Below, piece after piece: positions 15,812 to 25,487 of a DNA stretch of 64,000 nucleotides. Location of the stretch: contig NZ_QQNB01000002.1 of NCBI RefSeq assembly GCF_003345355.1, forward strand, positions 496,001 to 560,000, in the 5' to 3' direction. The stretch comes from Sphingomonas aracearum. Its GTDB lineage: Bacteria; Pseudomonadota; Alphaproteobacteria; Sphingomonadales; Sphingomonadaceae. The notes under the pieces are model-generated. The model made no database searches and was not told where the DNA came from. It saw only the letters and a program-made list of their open reading frames with translations. Numbering within the stretch: the stretch's first letter is position 1; the number at the start of each line of letters is the position of its first letter. The translations under genes were made by a program, and so were the position numbers.

Positions 15812-17164
15812 GTGCCCGAGATCAAGAAGCTCCTGATCGCCAATCGCGGCGAGATCGCGCTGCGCATCCACCGCGCCTGCCACGAGATGGGCATCCAGAC
15901 GGTGGCGGTGCATTCCACCGCCGATGCCGATGCGATGCACGTGCGCCTCGCCGATCAGGCCGTGTGCATCGGCCCTCCGGCGGCGGCGGACAGCTACCTC
16001 AACATCGCCAACATCATCTCCGCCGCCGAGATCACCGGCGCGGATGCGATCCATCCCGGCTACGGCTTTCTCTCCGAAAACGCCAAGTTCGCCGAGATCG
16101 TGGAGGCGCACGGGCTGATCTTCGTCGGCCCGAAGCCCGAGCATATCCGCACCATGGGCGACAAGATCGAGGCGAAGCGCACCGCCGGCGCGCTCGGCCT
16201 GCCGCTCGTCCCCGGCTCGGACGGCGCGATCGGCGACTTGGCCGAGGCCAAGGCGATCGCCGCGCGCGCGGGCTATCCCGTTATCATCAAGGCGGCATCG
16301 GGCGGCGGCGGCCGCGGCATGAAGGTCTGCACCTCCGAGGACGAACTCGAGACGCTGATGCAGCAGGCCGGCAGCGAGGCGAAGGCCGCGTTCGGCGACG
16401 CCACCGTCTATCTCGAAAAGTATCTCGGCAATCCGCGCCACATCGAGATTCAGGTGTTCGGCGACGGCAACGGCCAGGCGATCCACCTGGGCGAGCGCGA
16501 CTGCTCGCTCCAGCGCCGCCATCAGAAGGTGCTGGAGGAGGCGCCCTCCCCCGTTCTCTCCACCGAGGAGCGCGACCGGATCGGCACCGTCTGCGCCAAG
16601 GCGATGGCCGACATGGGCTATCGCGGCGCCGGCACGATCGAATTCCTGTGGGAAGCCGGCGAGTTCTACTTCATCGAGATGAACACCCGTTTGCAGGTGG
16701 AGCATCCGGTGACGGAGGCGATCACCGGGCTCGATCTGGTGCGCGAGCAGATCCGCGTCGCCGAGGGGCATCCGCTGACGCTGCGGCAGGAGGATGTCGT
16801 CTTCCGCGGCCATGCCATCGAGTGCCGCATCAACGCCGAGCACCCGCGCACCTTCGCGCCCTCGCCCGGCCTCGTTACGCAATACCATGCGCCCGGCGGC
16901 ATGAACGTGCGCGTCGATAGCGGGCTCTACGCCGGCTATCGCATCCCGCCTTATTACGACTCGATGATCGCCAAGCTGATCGTCTACGGCACCACGCGCG
17001 CGGGCGCGCTTCGCCGCCTGCGCCGTGCGCTGGAGGAGTTCGTGATCGAGGGGCCGACCACCACCATCCCGCTCCACCAGGCGCTGCTCGACGATCCGGA
17101 GTTCCAGGCCGGCGAGTATACGATCAAGTGGCTGGAGGATTGGCTGGAGCGGCAGGGATCATGA
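15812..17164 (+). CDS. accC: Biotin carboxylase subunit of acetyl-CoA carboxylase
   Basis: ATP-dependent carboxylation of biotin on AccB. The 450-residue product has the usual [15 protein letters not shown] start, the ATP-grasp glycine loop [26 protein letters not shown], and the catalytic [14 protein letters not shown] segment. GTG start ([13 protein letters not shown]). Its 3' end and the spacer after it share a 14-base direct repeat (GCTGGAGCGGCAGG), beyond which an unusual DUF4268 gene follows. Confidence 0.97.
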   Translation: MPEIKKLLIANRGEIALRIHRACHEMGIQTVAVHSTADADAMHVRLADQAVCIGPPAAADSYLNIANIISAAEITGADAIHPGYGFLSENAKFAEIVEAHGLIFVGPKPEHIRTMGDKIEAKRTAGALGLPLVPGSDGAIGDLAEAKAIAARAGYPVIIKAASGGGGRGMKVCTSEDELETLMQQAGSEAKAAFGDATVYLEKYLGNPRHIEIQVFGDGNGQAIHLGERDCSLQRRHQKVLEEAPSPVLSTEERDRIGTVCAKAMADMGYRGAGTIEFLWEAGEFYFIEMNTRLQVEHPVTEAITGLDLVREQIRVAEGHPLTLRQEDVVFRGHAIECRINAEHPRTFAPSPGLVTQYHAPGGMNVRVDSGLYAGYRIPPYYDSMIAKLIVYGTTRAGALRRLRRALEEFVIEGPTTTIPLHQALLDDPEFQAGEYTIKWLEDWLERQGS

Positions 17165-17218
17165 TGGGCGTGCGGGGCACGGCCTTCCCCTGTCGCGACA
17201 GCCAGCTGGAGCGGCAGG
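17143..17218. repeat. 14-base direct repeat flanking the accC stop
   Basis: GCTGGAGCGGCAGG occurs at the accC 3' end (about 17143-17156) and again just before the DUF4268 start (about 17205-17218). The duplication suggests a past rearrangement or insertion at the end of accC. Confidence 0.5.
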
Positions 17219-17222
17219 ACGC

Positions 17223-18212
17223 GTGAAGGATCCGGCGCCGGGCCGGCTGGTCGCACTCCCCGCCCGCGAAGTGTGGGGCGACGAGGCACGGGTGTTCACG
17301 CCGTGGCTGGCGCAGAACCTCGATCTCCTGGCGGGGGCGCTGCAACTCGGCGAGCTGGAGCATAGCGGCACCGAGGTGATCCTGGGCGACTTCCGGCTCG
17401 ACATCCTGGCGACGGACAGTTCGGGCGATCCGGTGGTGATCGAAAACCAGTTCGGCCGCACCGATCACGGGCATCTCGGCCAGCTCATCAGCTATGTCGC
17501 CAGCCAGAGCCGCCCGACCACGACGATCTGGGTCGCCGAGCAGTTCAAGGACAGCCACCGCGCGGCGATCGACTGGCTGAACGCCAGCACCTCGGAAGAA
17601 TACAGCTTCTTCGCCGTGGAGATCGAGGCGCTGCGCATCGGCAACAGCGATCCCGCCCCGTTCTTCAACGTGGTGGCCAAGCCGAACAGCTGGACAAAGT
17701 CGGTTCGCGCGACGGCACGGGTCGAGAGCGCAGAAGACAAGGAGCGTCACCGCGTTCGGCTGGCCTACTGGGCGTCCTTCGCCGAGTATCTGAAAGCGCA
17801 CGATCCCAGCTTCGTGATCCGGCGCGACAATCGCGATCATTGGTTCGAATTCCCGATCGGTCGTGGCGGCGTGGTCATCTCCGCCACGATCAGCACGCAG
17901 AAGCGGCGGGTCGGCGTGGAGCTGTATTTCCACAACGATCGGCACAAGTCCGGCATCAGGCAGTTGCTGGATCAGCGGCGCGCCATTGAGCACGACTTCG
18001 GCGAGCGGCTCGACTGGCAGGAACTTCCGACCAAGAAGGCAAGTCGCATCGCCCTGTTCCGCGGCGAGGTCGATCCGTCGGATCCGCGGCACTTCGCCGA
18101 TCTTCACGGCTGGATGCTGGACAAGATGCAACGCTTTCGCAGGGTCTTCGCCGATCGCGTGAGAACGCTCGATCTCGGGCCGGCCGACGATGTGGAGGAC
18201 CTGCTGGGATGA
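17223..18212 (+). CDS. DUF4268 protein with a PD-(D/E)XK-like N-terminal region
   Basis: A 329-residue cytoplasmic protein. The C-terminal half (about 175-315) matches the DUF4268 pattern: RHRVRLAYWASFAEYL, then WFEFPIGRGG and the VGVELYFHND segment. The N-terminal half contains GDFRLDILATDSSGDPVVIENQ, which looks like the D...E-x-K core of PD-(D/E)XK nuclease folds, but with E-N-Q in place of E-x-K. It may therefore be an inactive or altered nuclease fold. Such proteins are sometimes linked to restriction or DNA repair; function is unproven. It sits between accC and an arsC-like gene and overlaps the latter by four bases (ATGA). Confidence 0.75.
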   Translation: MKDPAPGRLVALPAREVWGDEARVFTPWLAQNLDLLAGALQLGELEHSGTEVILGDFRLDILATDSSGDPVVIENQFGRTDHGHLGQLISYVASQSRPTTTIWVAEQFKDSHRAAIDWLNASTSEEYSFFAVEIEALRIGNSDPAPFFNVVAKPNSWTKSVRATARVESAEDKERHRVRLAYWASFAEYLKAHDPSFVIRRDNRDHWFEFPIGRGGVVISATISTQKRRVGVELYFHNDRHKSGIRQLLDQRRAIEHDFGERLDWQELPTKKASRIALFRGEVDPSDPRHFADLHGWMLDKMQRFRRVFADRVRTLDLGPADDVEDLLG

Positions 18213-18547
18213 AGGCGACCATCTGGCACAATCCGCGCTGCTCGAAATCGCGCGAAGCGCTGGCCATCCTGCGCGAAACGCCCGGCATCGAGCTGCAGGT
18301 GATCGAATATCTCAGCACGCCGCCCACCGCCGCGGTGCTTGCCTCCCTGTACGCGCGGGCGGAGATGAGCGTACGCGACGGGCTGCGCAAGGCGGAGCCG
18401 GGCGCAAAGGCGCTGGCCGGCGCCGGTGACGAGGCCATCCTCGCCGCCATGGCGGACGATCCGATCCTGATCGAGCGGCCGCTGGTCGAAACGGCGAAGG
18501 GCGTGCGCCTCGCGCGCCCGCCCGAACGCGTGCGGGAGATCCTGTGA
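18209..18547 (+). CDS. arsC: ArsC-family reductase (glutaredoxin-dependent type)
   Basis: A 112-residue thioredoxin-fold protein. HNPRCSKSREAL places a cysteine at position 12, as in the NPxC active site of E. coli-type ArsC, and the downstream IERPLVETAKGVRLARPPERV is the family's conserved end. It would reduce arsenate to arsenite with glutaredoxin, but no arsB, acr3 or arsR gene is nearby, so a general thiol-reductase role is equally possible. Overlaps both neighbours by four bases (ATGA upstream, GTGA downstream). Confidence 0.85.
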   Translation: MKATIWHNPRCSKSREALAILRETPGIELQVIEYLSTPPTAAVLASLYARAEMSVRDGLRKAEPGAKALAGAGDEAILAAMADDPILIERPLVETAKGVRLARPPERVREIL

Positions 18548-19980
18548 CCATGCTCGCGCCCGGCCGCAATTGCTGGCGCCTGGCGCGGGCGGACAAGGCA
18601 ACCGTGCTGATCGACGCGGATCGCTATTTCCGCGCCGCGCGCTCGGCGATGCTGAAGGCGAAGAAGCAGATCCTGCTGATCGGATGGGACTTCGACGCGC
18701 GGATCGACCTGATGCCCGGCCACGATCCGCAGGACGGCGCGCCCACCCGGGTGGTCGACTTCATCCACTGGCTGGTGGAGCGCGATCCCGAACTGCAGGT
18801 CTACACGCTGCGCTGGGACGTGGGCGCGCTGAAGACGCTGGCGCGGGGCAGCAATGTCGTCACGCTCGCCAGGTGGCTGGCGCATCCGCGCATCCATGCC
18901 AAGCTCGACGGCAAGCATCCGGTCGGCGCCTCGCATCACCAGAAGATCGTGGTGGTGGACGATTGCCTCGCCTTTGCCGGCGGCATCGACATGACCTCCG
19001 GCCGCTGGGACACGCGCGAGCATCTGGACGACCAGCCCTGCCGCGCGCTGCGGCCGGGCGGCAAGCAGTTGAAGCCGTGGCACGACGCCACCACCGCGCT
19101 GATGGGCGAGGCCGCCGCCGCATTGGGAACGTTGTGCCGGGACCGCTGGGAACGCGCCGGCGGCGACCCGATCGCGGCGCCGAACGTCACCAACGATTGC
19201 TGGCCGGACGATCTCGAACCCGATTTCACCGCCGTCGACGTGGCGATCTCGCGCACCCAGCCGGCCATGGACGATCAGGAGCCGATCTACGAGATCGAGC
19301 AGCTTTACCTCGACCTGATCGCCCGCGCGCGCCGCCACATCTATGCCGAAAGCCAGTATTTCGCCTCGCGCCGCATCGCCGAGGCGCTGGCGAAGCGGCT
19401 GGCCGAGCCGGACGGCCCGGAAATCGTGATCGTCAACCCGGACACGGCCGAGGGCTGGCTGGAGCCGGTGGCGATGGACACCGCCCGCGCCCGCCTGTTC
19501 CAGGCGCTGAAGCACCGCGACACGCACGACCGCCTGCGCCTGTTCCACCCGCAGACCGAGGGCGGCACGCCGATCTACGTTCATGCCAAGATCCTGGTGG
19601 TGGACGAGGCCGTGCTGCGCATCGGCTCGTCCAATTTCAACAATCGCTCGCTGCGGCTGGACACCGAATGCGACGTCACGATCGATGAGGAACAGGGCGC
19701 CGACCCCGCCTGCATCGCCGCCATCCGCAACGGGCTGCTCGCCGAGCATCTCGGCAGCGATCGCGAGACGGTGGCGGCCACGCTGGCGGAGACGGGCTCG
19801 CTGATCGCCACGGTCGACCGCCTGCGCCGGCCCGGCCGCACGTTCGTGCCCTACGAGGTGCCGGACCTGAGCGGGGTCGAGAAGTGGCTGGCCGACAACG
19901 AGGTGCTGGATTCGGGCGAGGACAGCCCGTTCGAGGCGATGGCGAAAGGCGGCCTCCTCCGGCACCTGCGGCGGCGCTGA
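18544..19980 (+). CDS. Phospholipase D-like / cardiolipin synthase-like protein
   Basis: A 478-residue protein with two HKD motifs: HHQKIVVVDD (H132, K134, D139) and HAKILVVDEAVLRIGSSNFNNRS (H347, K349). The pair makes a complete phospholipase D active site. Substrates could be phosphatidylglycerol or phosphatidylethanolamine (cardiolipin-type transfer) or another phosphodiester. I see no transmembrane segments at the N terminus, unlike classical Cls, so it resembles the soluble VTRAF/PLD group. GTG start overlaps the arsC stop; an ATG six bases later is possible. Confidence 0.88.
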   Translation: MTMLAPGRNCWRLARADKATVLIDADRYFRAARSAMLKAKKQILLIGWDFDARIDLMPGHDPQDGAPTRVVDFIHWLVERDPELQVYTLRWDVGALKTLARGSNVVTLARWLAHPRIHAKLDGKHPVGASHHQKIVVVDDCLAFAGGIDMTSGRWDTREHLDDQPCRALRPGGKQLKPWHDATTALMGEAAAALGTLCRDRWERAGGDPIAAPNVTNDCWPDDLEPDFTAVDVAISRTQPAMDDQEPIYEIEQLYLDLIARARRHIYAESQYFASRRIAEALAKRLAEPDGPEIVIVNPDTAEGWLEPVAMDTARARLFQALKHRDTHDRLRLFHPQTEGGTPIYVHAKILVVDEAVLRIGSSNFNNRSLRLDTECDVTIDEEQGADPACIAAIRNGLLAEHLGSDRETVAATLAETGSLIATVDRLRRPGRTFVPYEVPDLSGVEKWLADNEVLDSGEDSPFEAMAKGGLLRHLRRR

Positions 19981-20068
19981 GCCTTTCCCCTGCGCGGGAG
20001 CACGACCGAGGAGCATTGCGCTTGCCTCAGGCCGCTACGCTCCGCTAAAGCCCGCGCCATCCACAAGG

Positions 20069-20163
20069 ACCCGGTGCAATCCCGGGTGGCTCTTCCGGCC
20101 GCCGATCCGCCGGACAATCACCACACCGGCGAGAAATGCTTCGCCCGCGGGCGAGCGCCGGTG
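20069..20163 (+). ncRNA. Structured 5' leader of the SulP transporter gene (candidate cis-regulatory RNA)
   Basis: Two hairpins precede the transporter start. The first is ACCCGG (20069-20074) with CCGGGT (20082-20087). The second is a perfect 8-bp outer stem CACCGGCG (20124-20131) / CGCCGGTG (20156-20163) enclosing an inner hairpin CGCCC-GC-GGGCG with a bulge. The outer stem ends 18 bases before the ATG, close to the ribosome-binding region, which itself is weak. Alphaproteobacterial leader motifs are known upstream of sulfate transporter genes, but I cannot confirm membership. Confidence 0.4.
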
Positions 20164-20181
20164 CCTGATTTTGGATTTCCC

Positions 20182-21660
20182 ATGCTGTTCAACCGGACCG
20201 AATGGTTCACCGGCGCCGCACAAGCGCGCCATGACGTGCTTGCCGGCATCGTCGTCGCGCTGGCACTGATCCCCGAGGCTATCGGCTTTTCGGTCATCGC
20301 CGGGGTCGACCCCCGCGTCGGCCTGTACGCCTCCGTCGCCATTGCGCTGGTCATCTCGTTTCTGGGTGGACGCCCGGCGATGATTTCCGCCGCCACCGCT
20401 GCCGTGGCGGTGGTCGTCACCCCGCTGGTGCGCGACTACGGCGTGCAATACCTGTTCGCCGCGACCATCCTGATGGGCGTGATCCAGGCGATCGCCGGGC
20501 TGCTGCGGCTCGACCTGCTGATGCAGTTCGTCTCGCGCTCGGTCATCACCGGCTTCGTCAATGCGCTCGCGATCCTTATCTTCCTCGCACAGGTGCCGCA
20601 ACTCACCGGCGTCACCTGGCACACCTATGCGATGGTCGCGGCCGGGCTGGCGATCATCTACCTGTTCCCGCGGCTCACCGGGGCCGTGCCCTCGCCGCTG
20701 GTCGCCATCCTGGTGCTCGCCGCGACCAGCATCGCGCTCAGCCTGCCGGTGCGCACGGTGGGCGACATGGGGCGCCTGCCGGAAGGCCTGCCCAGCCTCG
20801 CTCTCCCGGACGTACCGCTCACGCTGGAGACGCTGCGGATCATCCTGCCCTATTCGCTGACGATGGCGGCGGTAGGGCTGCTCGAATCGCTGCTGACCGC
20901 GCAGATCGTCGACGACATGACCGACACCGCCAGCGACAAGCGCCGCGAATGCTGGGGCCAGGGCGCGGCCAACGTGGCGGCCGCCATGGTCGGCGGCATG
21001 GGCGGATGCGCGATGATCGGCCAGTCCGTCATCAACGTCACCTCGCGCGGGCGGACGCGCTTCTCCACCTTTGTCGCCGGCGCGTTTCTCCTGTTCCTGC
21101 TGGCGGTGCTCGGCCCGGTGGTCGGTCGCATTCCGATGCCGGCGCTGGTCGCCGTCATGGTGATGGTGTCGATCGGCACCTTCAGCTGGAACTCGATCGC
21201 GAACCTCCGCCGCCATCCGCCGACCTCCTCGGCCGTGATGCTGGCCACCGTCGTGGTGGTGGTCGCCACCGCCAATCTCGCGGCGGGCGTGGCCACGGGC
21301 GTGCTGCTGTCGGGCATCTTCTTCGCCGGCAAGGTGCGCCGCATGTTCGCGGTGGAGCGCAGCGAGGCAGGCGGCATCGCGATTTACCGTGTCTCGGGCG
21401 AGATCTTCTTCGCGTCGGTGGATCGCTTCACCAGCGCCTTTGCCGCCGCGGAGCCGGCGCGCCGCGTGGTGATCGACGTCACCGCCGCGCACTTCTGGGA
21501 CATTTCGGGCGTGGGCGCGCTCGACAAGATCGTCGCCCGCCTGCGTCGCGATGGCATTCAGGTGGAGGTGGTCGGCTACAACCGCGCCAGCGCCGACCTG
21601 ATCGACCGCTTCGCACTGCACGACAAGACCGGCGTGGAGCTGGGCGCCGTGCCGCATTGA
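20182..21660 (+). CDS. SulP-family anion transporter with STAS domain
   Basis: A 492-residue inner-membrane transporter with about 10-12 hydrophobic segments, beginning [20 protein letters not shown], the SulP first transmembrane helix with its Pro-Glu-Ala signature. The cytoplasmic STAS domain (about 395-485) contains [19 protein letters not shown]. Likely substrates are sulfate, bicarbonate or other anions. MLFNRTEWF at 20182 is taken as the start because an in-frame ATG 108 bases upstream would read through structured, non-family sequence. Confidence 0.9.
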   Translation: MLFNRTEWFTGAAQARHDVLAGIVVALALIPEAIGFSVIAGVDPRVGLYASVAIALVISFLGGRPAMISAATAAVAVVVTPLVRDYGVQYLFAATILMGVIQAIAGLLRLDLLMQFVSRSVITGFVNALAILIFLAQVPQLTGVTWHTYAMVAAGLAIIYLFPRLTGAVPSPLVAILVLAATSIALSLPVRTVGDMGRLPEGLPSLALPDVPLTLETLRIILPYSLTMAAVGLLESLLTAQIVDDMTDTASDKRRECWGQGAANVAAAMVGGMGGCAMIGQSVINVTSRGRTRFSTFVAGAFLLFLLAVLGPVVGRIPMPALVAVMVMVSIGTFSWNSIANLRRHPPTSSAVMLATVVVVVATANLAAGVATGVLLSGIFFAGKVRRMFAVERSEAGGIAIYRVSGEIFFASVDRFTSAFAAAEPARRVVIDVTAAHFWDISGVGALDKIVARLRRDGIQVEVVGYNRASADLIDRFALHDKTGVELGAVPH

Positions 21661-21706
21661 CAGGCTGGGGTGACGAACGCCGCCTTGCCCGCTACAGGCG
21701 CGACAC

Positions 21707-23920
21707 ATGGCCGAAATCACTCCAGAGATCGTCGCCCAGCACGGGCTCTCCGCGGAAGAATATGACCGCGTGCTCCACGCGCTCGGTCGCGAGCCGAACC
21801 TGGTGGAACTCGGCATCTTCTCGGTCATGTGGTCCGAGCATTGCAGCTACAAGTCGAGCCGGCTGCACCTGAAAAAGCTGCCGACCACCGGCCCCCAGGT
21901 GATCTGCGGCCCCGGCGAGAATGCCGGCGTGATCGACATCGGCGATGGCCAGGCCGCCATCTTCAAGATGGAATCGCACAACCACCCCTCGTACATCGAG
22001 CCCTATCAGGGCGCGGCGACGGGCGTGGGCGGCATCCTGCGCGACGTGTTCACCATGGGCGCGCGGCCGGTGGCCAACATGAACGCGCTGCGCTTCGGCC
22101 GGCCCGAGCATCCGAAGATGCGGCACCTGATCTCGGGCGTCGTCCATGGCATCGGCGGCTACGGCAATTGCGTGGGCGTGCCGACGGTCGGCGGCGAGGT
22201 GAACTTCCACCCGGCCTATGACGGCAACATCCTGGTCAACGCGATGACGGTGGGCATCGCCGATCAGGACAAGATCTTCTATTCGGCCGCCTCCGGCATC
22301 GGCAATCCGATCGTCTATGTCGGCTCCAAGACCGGCCGCGACGGCATCCACGGCGCGACCATGGCGTCGGCGGATTTCGACGAGAAGTCCGACGAGAAGC
22401 GCCCCACCGTGCAGGTCGGCGATCCGTTCACCGAGAAGCTGCTGATCGAGGCCTGTCTCGAACTCATGGCCTCCGACGCGATCGTCGCCATTCAGGACAT
22501 GGGCGCGGCCGGCCTCACCTCCTCCTCGGTCGAGATGGCGTCGAAGGGCGGCGTCGGCATCGAGCTGAACATGAACGCGGTGCCGCAGCGCGAGGAGGGC
22601 ATGACGCCCTATGAGATGATGCTGTCGGAAAGCCAGGAGCGGATGCTCATGGTGCTGAAGCCCGGCCGCGAGGATTTCGCCGAGGCCATCTTCCGCAAAT
22701 GGGAACTGGACTTCGCGGTCATCGGCCATGTCACGGACACCGGCCGCATGGTGCTGACGTTCGATGGCGAGACCGTCTGCGACATTCCGCTCGGCCCGCT
22801 CGCGGATGAGGCCCCGCTCTACGACCGCCCGCACGTGCCGACGCCCGCCCCAAAGGCGCTGGTCGACGTCCCCGAGTGCGTCGATCCCGCCGCCGATCTC
22901 CTCACGCTGATGGGCTCGCCCGATATCGCCAGCCGCCGCTGGATCTGGGAGCAATACGACACGCAGGTCGGCGCCGACACCGTGCAGCGCCCCGGCGGCG
23001 ACGCGGCGGTGGTGCGCGTGCACGGGACGGACAAGGGGCTGGCGATCACCACCGACTGCACCCCGCGTTATTGCTATGCCGATCCGGTCGAGGGCGGCAA
23101 GCAGGCGGTGGCCGAGACCTGGCGCAACCTCACGGCGGTGGGCGCGCAGCCGCTCGCCATCACCAACTGCCTGAACTTCGCCAATCCGCAGCGGCCCGAG
23201 ATCATGGGCCAGATCGTCGGCTGCCTGGAGGGCATGAGCGAGGCGTGCCGCGCGCTCGACTATCCGATCGTGTCCGGCAACGTGTCGCTCTACAACGAGA
23301 GCAAGGCGACGGGTGGCGGCTCCGCCATCCTGCCCACCCCGGCGATCGGCGGCGTCGGCCTGCTCGCCGACTGGTCGAAGTCCGCGACGATCGCCTTCAA
23401 GCAGACCGGCGACGTGCTCGTCCTGATCGGCACCCCGCGCGGCCAGCTCGGCCAGTCGCTATGGCTGCGCGAGCTGCACGGCCGCGAGGAAGGGCCGCCG
23501 CCGCGCGTCGACCTCGCCGCCGAGCGGGCCGCCGGCGACTTCGTGCGCGCGCAGATCACCAAGGGCGCGATCACCGCCTGCCACGACGTGTCGGACGGCG
23601 GCATCGCCGTGGCCGTCGCCGAAATGGCGCTGGCGGGCAATATCGGCGCGCTCATCTCGCACCTGCCGGTCGGAAACCCGGCGGAGCTGTTCGCCGAGGA
23701 TCAGGGCCTGTATCTCGCCACGATCGACGACGCGCAGCTGCTCGACTTCCTGGGCGCGGGCGATGCGGCGGGCGTGAAGGTGGAGCGGATCGGTCGCACC
23801 ATCGCGAATCGCGTCATCTTCGAACTCGCCAGGGGCGATCACTGCGTCAGCATCGCCGACCTGCGCAGCGCCCATGAAGGGTTCTTCCCGCAGCTGATGG
23901 CCGGCGAAGTGGAAGCATAA
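21707..23920 (+). CDS. purL: Phosphoribosylformylglycinamidine synthase subunit PurL
   Basis: Fourth step of purine synthesis: converts FGAR to FGAM using ammonia from PurQ. At 737 residues this is the short type that works with separate PurQ and PurS. Landmarks include [46 protein letters not shown] and the second-half [18 protein letters not shown]. purQ and purS are not adjacent. It is a stand-alone gene 46 bases after the transporter. Confidence 0.97.
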   Translation: MAEITPEIVAQHGLSAEEYDRVLHALGREPNLVELGIFSVMWSEHCSYKSSRLHLKKLPTTGPQVICGPGENAGVIDIGDGQAAIFKMESHNHPSYIEPYQGAATGVGGILRDVFTMGARPVANMNALRFGRPEHPKMRHLISGVVHGIGGYGNCVGVPTVGGEVNFHPAYDGNILVNAMTVGIADQDKIFYSAASGIGNPIVYVGSKTGRDGIHGATMASADFDEKSDEKRPTVQVGDPFTEKLLIEACLELMASDAIVAIQDMGAAGLTSSSVEMASKGGVGIELNMNAVPQREEGMTPYEMMLSESQERMLMVLKPGREDFAEAIFRKWELDFAVIGHVTDTGRMVLTFDGETVCDIPLGPLADEAPLYDRPHVPTPAPKALVDVPECVDPAADLLTLMGSPDIASRRWIWEQYDTQVGADTVQRPGGDAAVVRVHGTDKGLAITTDCTPRYCYADPVEGGKQAVAETWRNLTAVGAQPLAITNCLNFANPQRPEIMGQIVGCLEGMSEACRALDYPIVSGNVSLYNESKATGGGSAILPTPAIGGVGLLADWSKSATIAFKQTGDVLVLIGTPRGQLGQSLWLRELHGREEGPPPRVDLAAERAAGDFVRAQITKGAITACHDVSDGGIAVAVAEMALAGNIGALISHLPVGNPAELFAEDQGLYLATIDDAQLLDFLGAGDAAGVKVERIGRTIANRVIFELARGDHCVSIADLRSAHEGFFPQLMAGEVEA

Positions 23921-23998
23921 TGCGAATCGCCCGCAGAAGCCTTGCGAACGCGTCGCAGTAACGCTAGACGCTCCCGTGCAAGCGGGAGTTGTCGCCGA

Positions 23999-24169
23999 AT
24001 GCTCGTGTGTATCTGTAATGCCCTTCGCGAAAATCAGGTCCGTCAGGCGGCCCGCAGCGGTGCCGACACCGCCTGCCGCGCCTATCGGGCGCTCGGGTGC
24101 GAGGCGAAATGCGGCCAGTGCGTGCCGTTCGCGCGAGAGATAATCAATTCGGAGCGCGCGGCTGCGTAG
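23999..24169 (+). CDS. bfd: Bacterioferritin-associated ferredoxin
   Basis: A 56-residue [2Fe-2S] protein. MLVCICNALRENQVRQA begins the Bfd fold, with cluster ligands in C-x-C at residues 4 and 6 and C-x-x-C in AKCGQC near residue 40. It reduces the ferric mineral inside bacterioferritin so that iron can be released. The gene lies 98 bases upstream of bfr, on the same strand, as is usual for the pair. A small hairpin (CTCCCG/CGGGAG) precedes it. Confidence 0.92.
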   Translation: MLVCICNALRENQVRQAARSGADTACRAYRALGCEAKCGQCVPFAREIINSERAAA

Positions 24170-24267
24170 CACTCGCAACTGCCTGAAAATGGCGGTTTTC
24201 TGCCGTTTCCGCCTGTTCGATCGACGCGATCCGGGTTAAGGAGCCGCCTTCCCCAACGGAGGCAGGC

Positions 24268-24783
24268 ATGAAGGGCGACCCCAAGGTCATCGAGTTTCTG
24301 AACGAGACGCTCAAGAACGAGCTGACCGCGATCAATCAATACTGGCTGCATTATCGCCTGTTCGATCATTGGGGCCTGCACAAGCTCGCCAAGTTCGAGC
24401 GTCACGAATCCATCGACGAGATGAAGCACGCCGACTGGCTGGCAGAGCGCATCCTGTTCCTGGACGGCCTGCCCAATTTCCAGCTGCTCGGCCGCCTGCG
24501 CATCGGCGAAACCGTGGAAGAAGCGCTCAAGGCCGATCTCGCCATGGAAATCGAGGCCGTGGCGCAGCTGCGCGCCGCGATCGCCTATTGCGAGGACGTG
24601 AAGGACTTCGTCAGCCGTGACCTGTTCGCGCGCATCCTCGCCAGCGAGGAAGAGCATGTCGACACGCTGGAGCGCCAGTTCGAGATGATCGAGCGCATGG
24701 GCCTGGGCAACTACGTGCAGCTCAATTCGATGTCCGAATATGATGCCGGCCACTCGGACGCGGCGCCGTATCTGAAGGCGTAA
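24268..24783 (+). CDS. bfr: Bacterioferritin
   Basis: A 171-residue iron-storage protein forming a 24-subunit heme-containing shell. The four-helix ferritin core is complete, with LNETLKNELTAINQYWLHYR in helix A, the heme-ligand methionine in HESIDEMKHADWL (M52), and the ferroxidase ligands in LASEEEHVDTLE. ACGGAGG precedes the ATG. Length is slightly above E. coli Bfr because of an extra C-terminal tail. Works with the adjacent Bfd. Confidence 0.96.
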   Translation: MKGDPKVIEFLNETLKNELTAINQYWLHYRLFDHWGLHKLAKFERHESIDEMKHADWLAERILFLDGLPNFQLLGRLRIGETVEEALKADLAMEIEAVAQLRAAIAYCEDVKDFVSRDLFARILASEEEHVDTLERQFEMIERMGLGNYVQLNSMSEYDAGHSDAAPYLKA

Positions 24784-24789
24784 GGCTCA

Positions 24790-24815
24790 CGGCGCGCCGG
24801 TGCGGGGGCGCGCCG
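24790..24815 (+). terminator. Stable hairpin after bfr
   Basis: CGGCGCGCC (24790-24798) pairs perfectly with GGCGCGCCG (24807-24815) seven bases past the bfr stop. No T run follows, so it may protect the mRNA end or aid factor-dependent termination rather than act alone. Confidence 0.45.
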
Positions 24816-24830
24816 CGGACGTCCCTCTGG

Positions 24831-24864
24831 CGTCACCCCGGCCCTGTGCCGGGGTCCACCCCAC
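24831..24864. repeat. CGTCA-CCCCGG palindromic repeat, copy 1
   Basis: CGTCACCCCGG, then a short spacer, then CCGGGGTCCACCCC. It belongs to a dispersed family with further copies at 33414-33440 and 57245-57277. Typical of short intergenic palindromic repeats in alphaproteobacterial genomes. Confidence 0.6.
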
Positions 24865-24970
24865 CACTTTCGCACGGTCTGGTTTGCCGATCGGTGGACG
24901 CCGTAACACTGCCGGCAGGACGGCGGCAGAAATTCACTTCCTGCCGCACCCCCGTTCCCGGGCGGGCCGC

Positions 24971-25390
24971 TCAGATCACCCGGCGGCCGAAGCCGCCACC
25001 GGCCACCGGGCGGCGCTGCTGCAGCGGCGTCGCCTCGCGCAGGAGCAGCGTCAGCGTTTCCTCGAACAGCGGGCGCAGCTTCGCCGCATGCGGCACGGCT
25101 TCGTCCGGCGTGTCATGCGTCTCGACGCAGCCGCGCGCAATCATCTCGAGCTGCTCGGCCAGCTCCGCCAGCGGCTCCGCCCCGAACTGACGTGCCTCGC
25201 CCTTGAGGGTATGCGCGGGGATGACCAGCGCGGTGGCATTGTTCGCGCGCACCGCCGCTTCCACCGCGGAGACCGACTTGTACCCGTCCTCCTGGAAATA
25301 GCCCAGGATGCGGACGAAGCCGGTGCCCAGCTCGCTGCGCGCGCGCTGGAACGCCTGCCAATCGACCAGGGTGCTGCCTTCGAACGACAC
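24971..25390 (-). CDS. Hpt-domain phosphotransfer protein
   Basis: A 139-residue single-domain histidine phosphotransfer protein. H60 in PAHTLKGEARQFGA is the phospho-acceptor in the H-x-L-K-G Hpt motif. The rest is helical, and the C-terminal 15 residues are low-complexity. It should relay phosphate between a hybrid kinase and a response regulator, but neither is adjacent, so its partner is unknown. A separate function from ChpT is expected, since ChpT is larger. Confidence 0.88.
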   Translation of the reverse strand: MSFEGSTLVDWQAFQRARSELGTGFVRILGYFQEDGYKSVSAVEAAVRANNATALVIPAHTLKGEARQFGAEPLAELAEQLEMIARGCVETHDTPDEAVPHAAKLRPLFEETLTLLLREATPLQQRRPVAGGGFGRRVI

Positions 25391-25487
25391 GGTAGTTTCT
25401 CTCCCCTTCGCGGCCGTGCACGGCCACGAGCGATCCCGGCAAAACCATAGGCCGGCGGGGTAAAGGATGCGTTGACGGAGCCGCCGG

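Noticed and set aside
17223-19980. A new anti-phage defence system made of DUF4268 and PLD-like genes
   Set aside because: Suggestive pairing only; no other defence gene, no mobile context, and the genes are embedded in the acc housekeeping operon. Kept only as a speculative finding.
24831-24864. Possible CRISPR-like repeat
   Set aside because: Copies are scattered, palindromic and not regularly spaced with spacers, so they are dispersed intergenic repeats.
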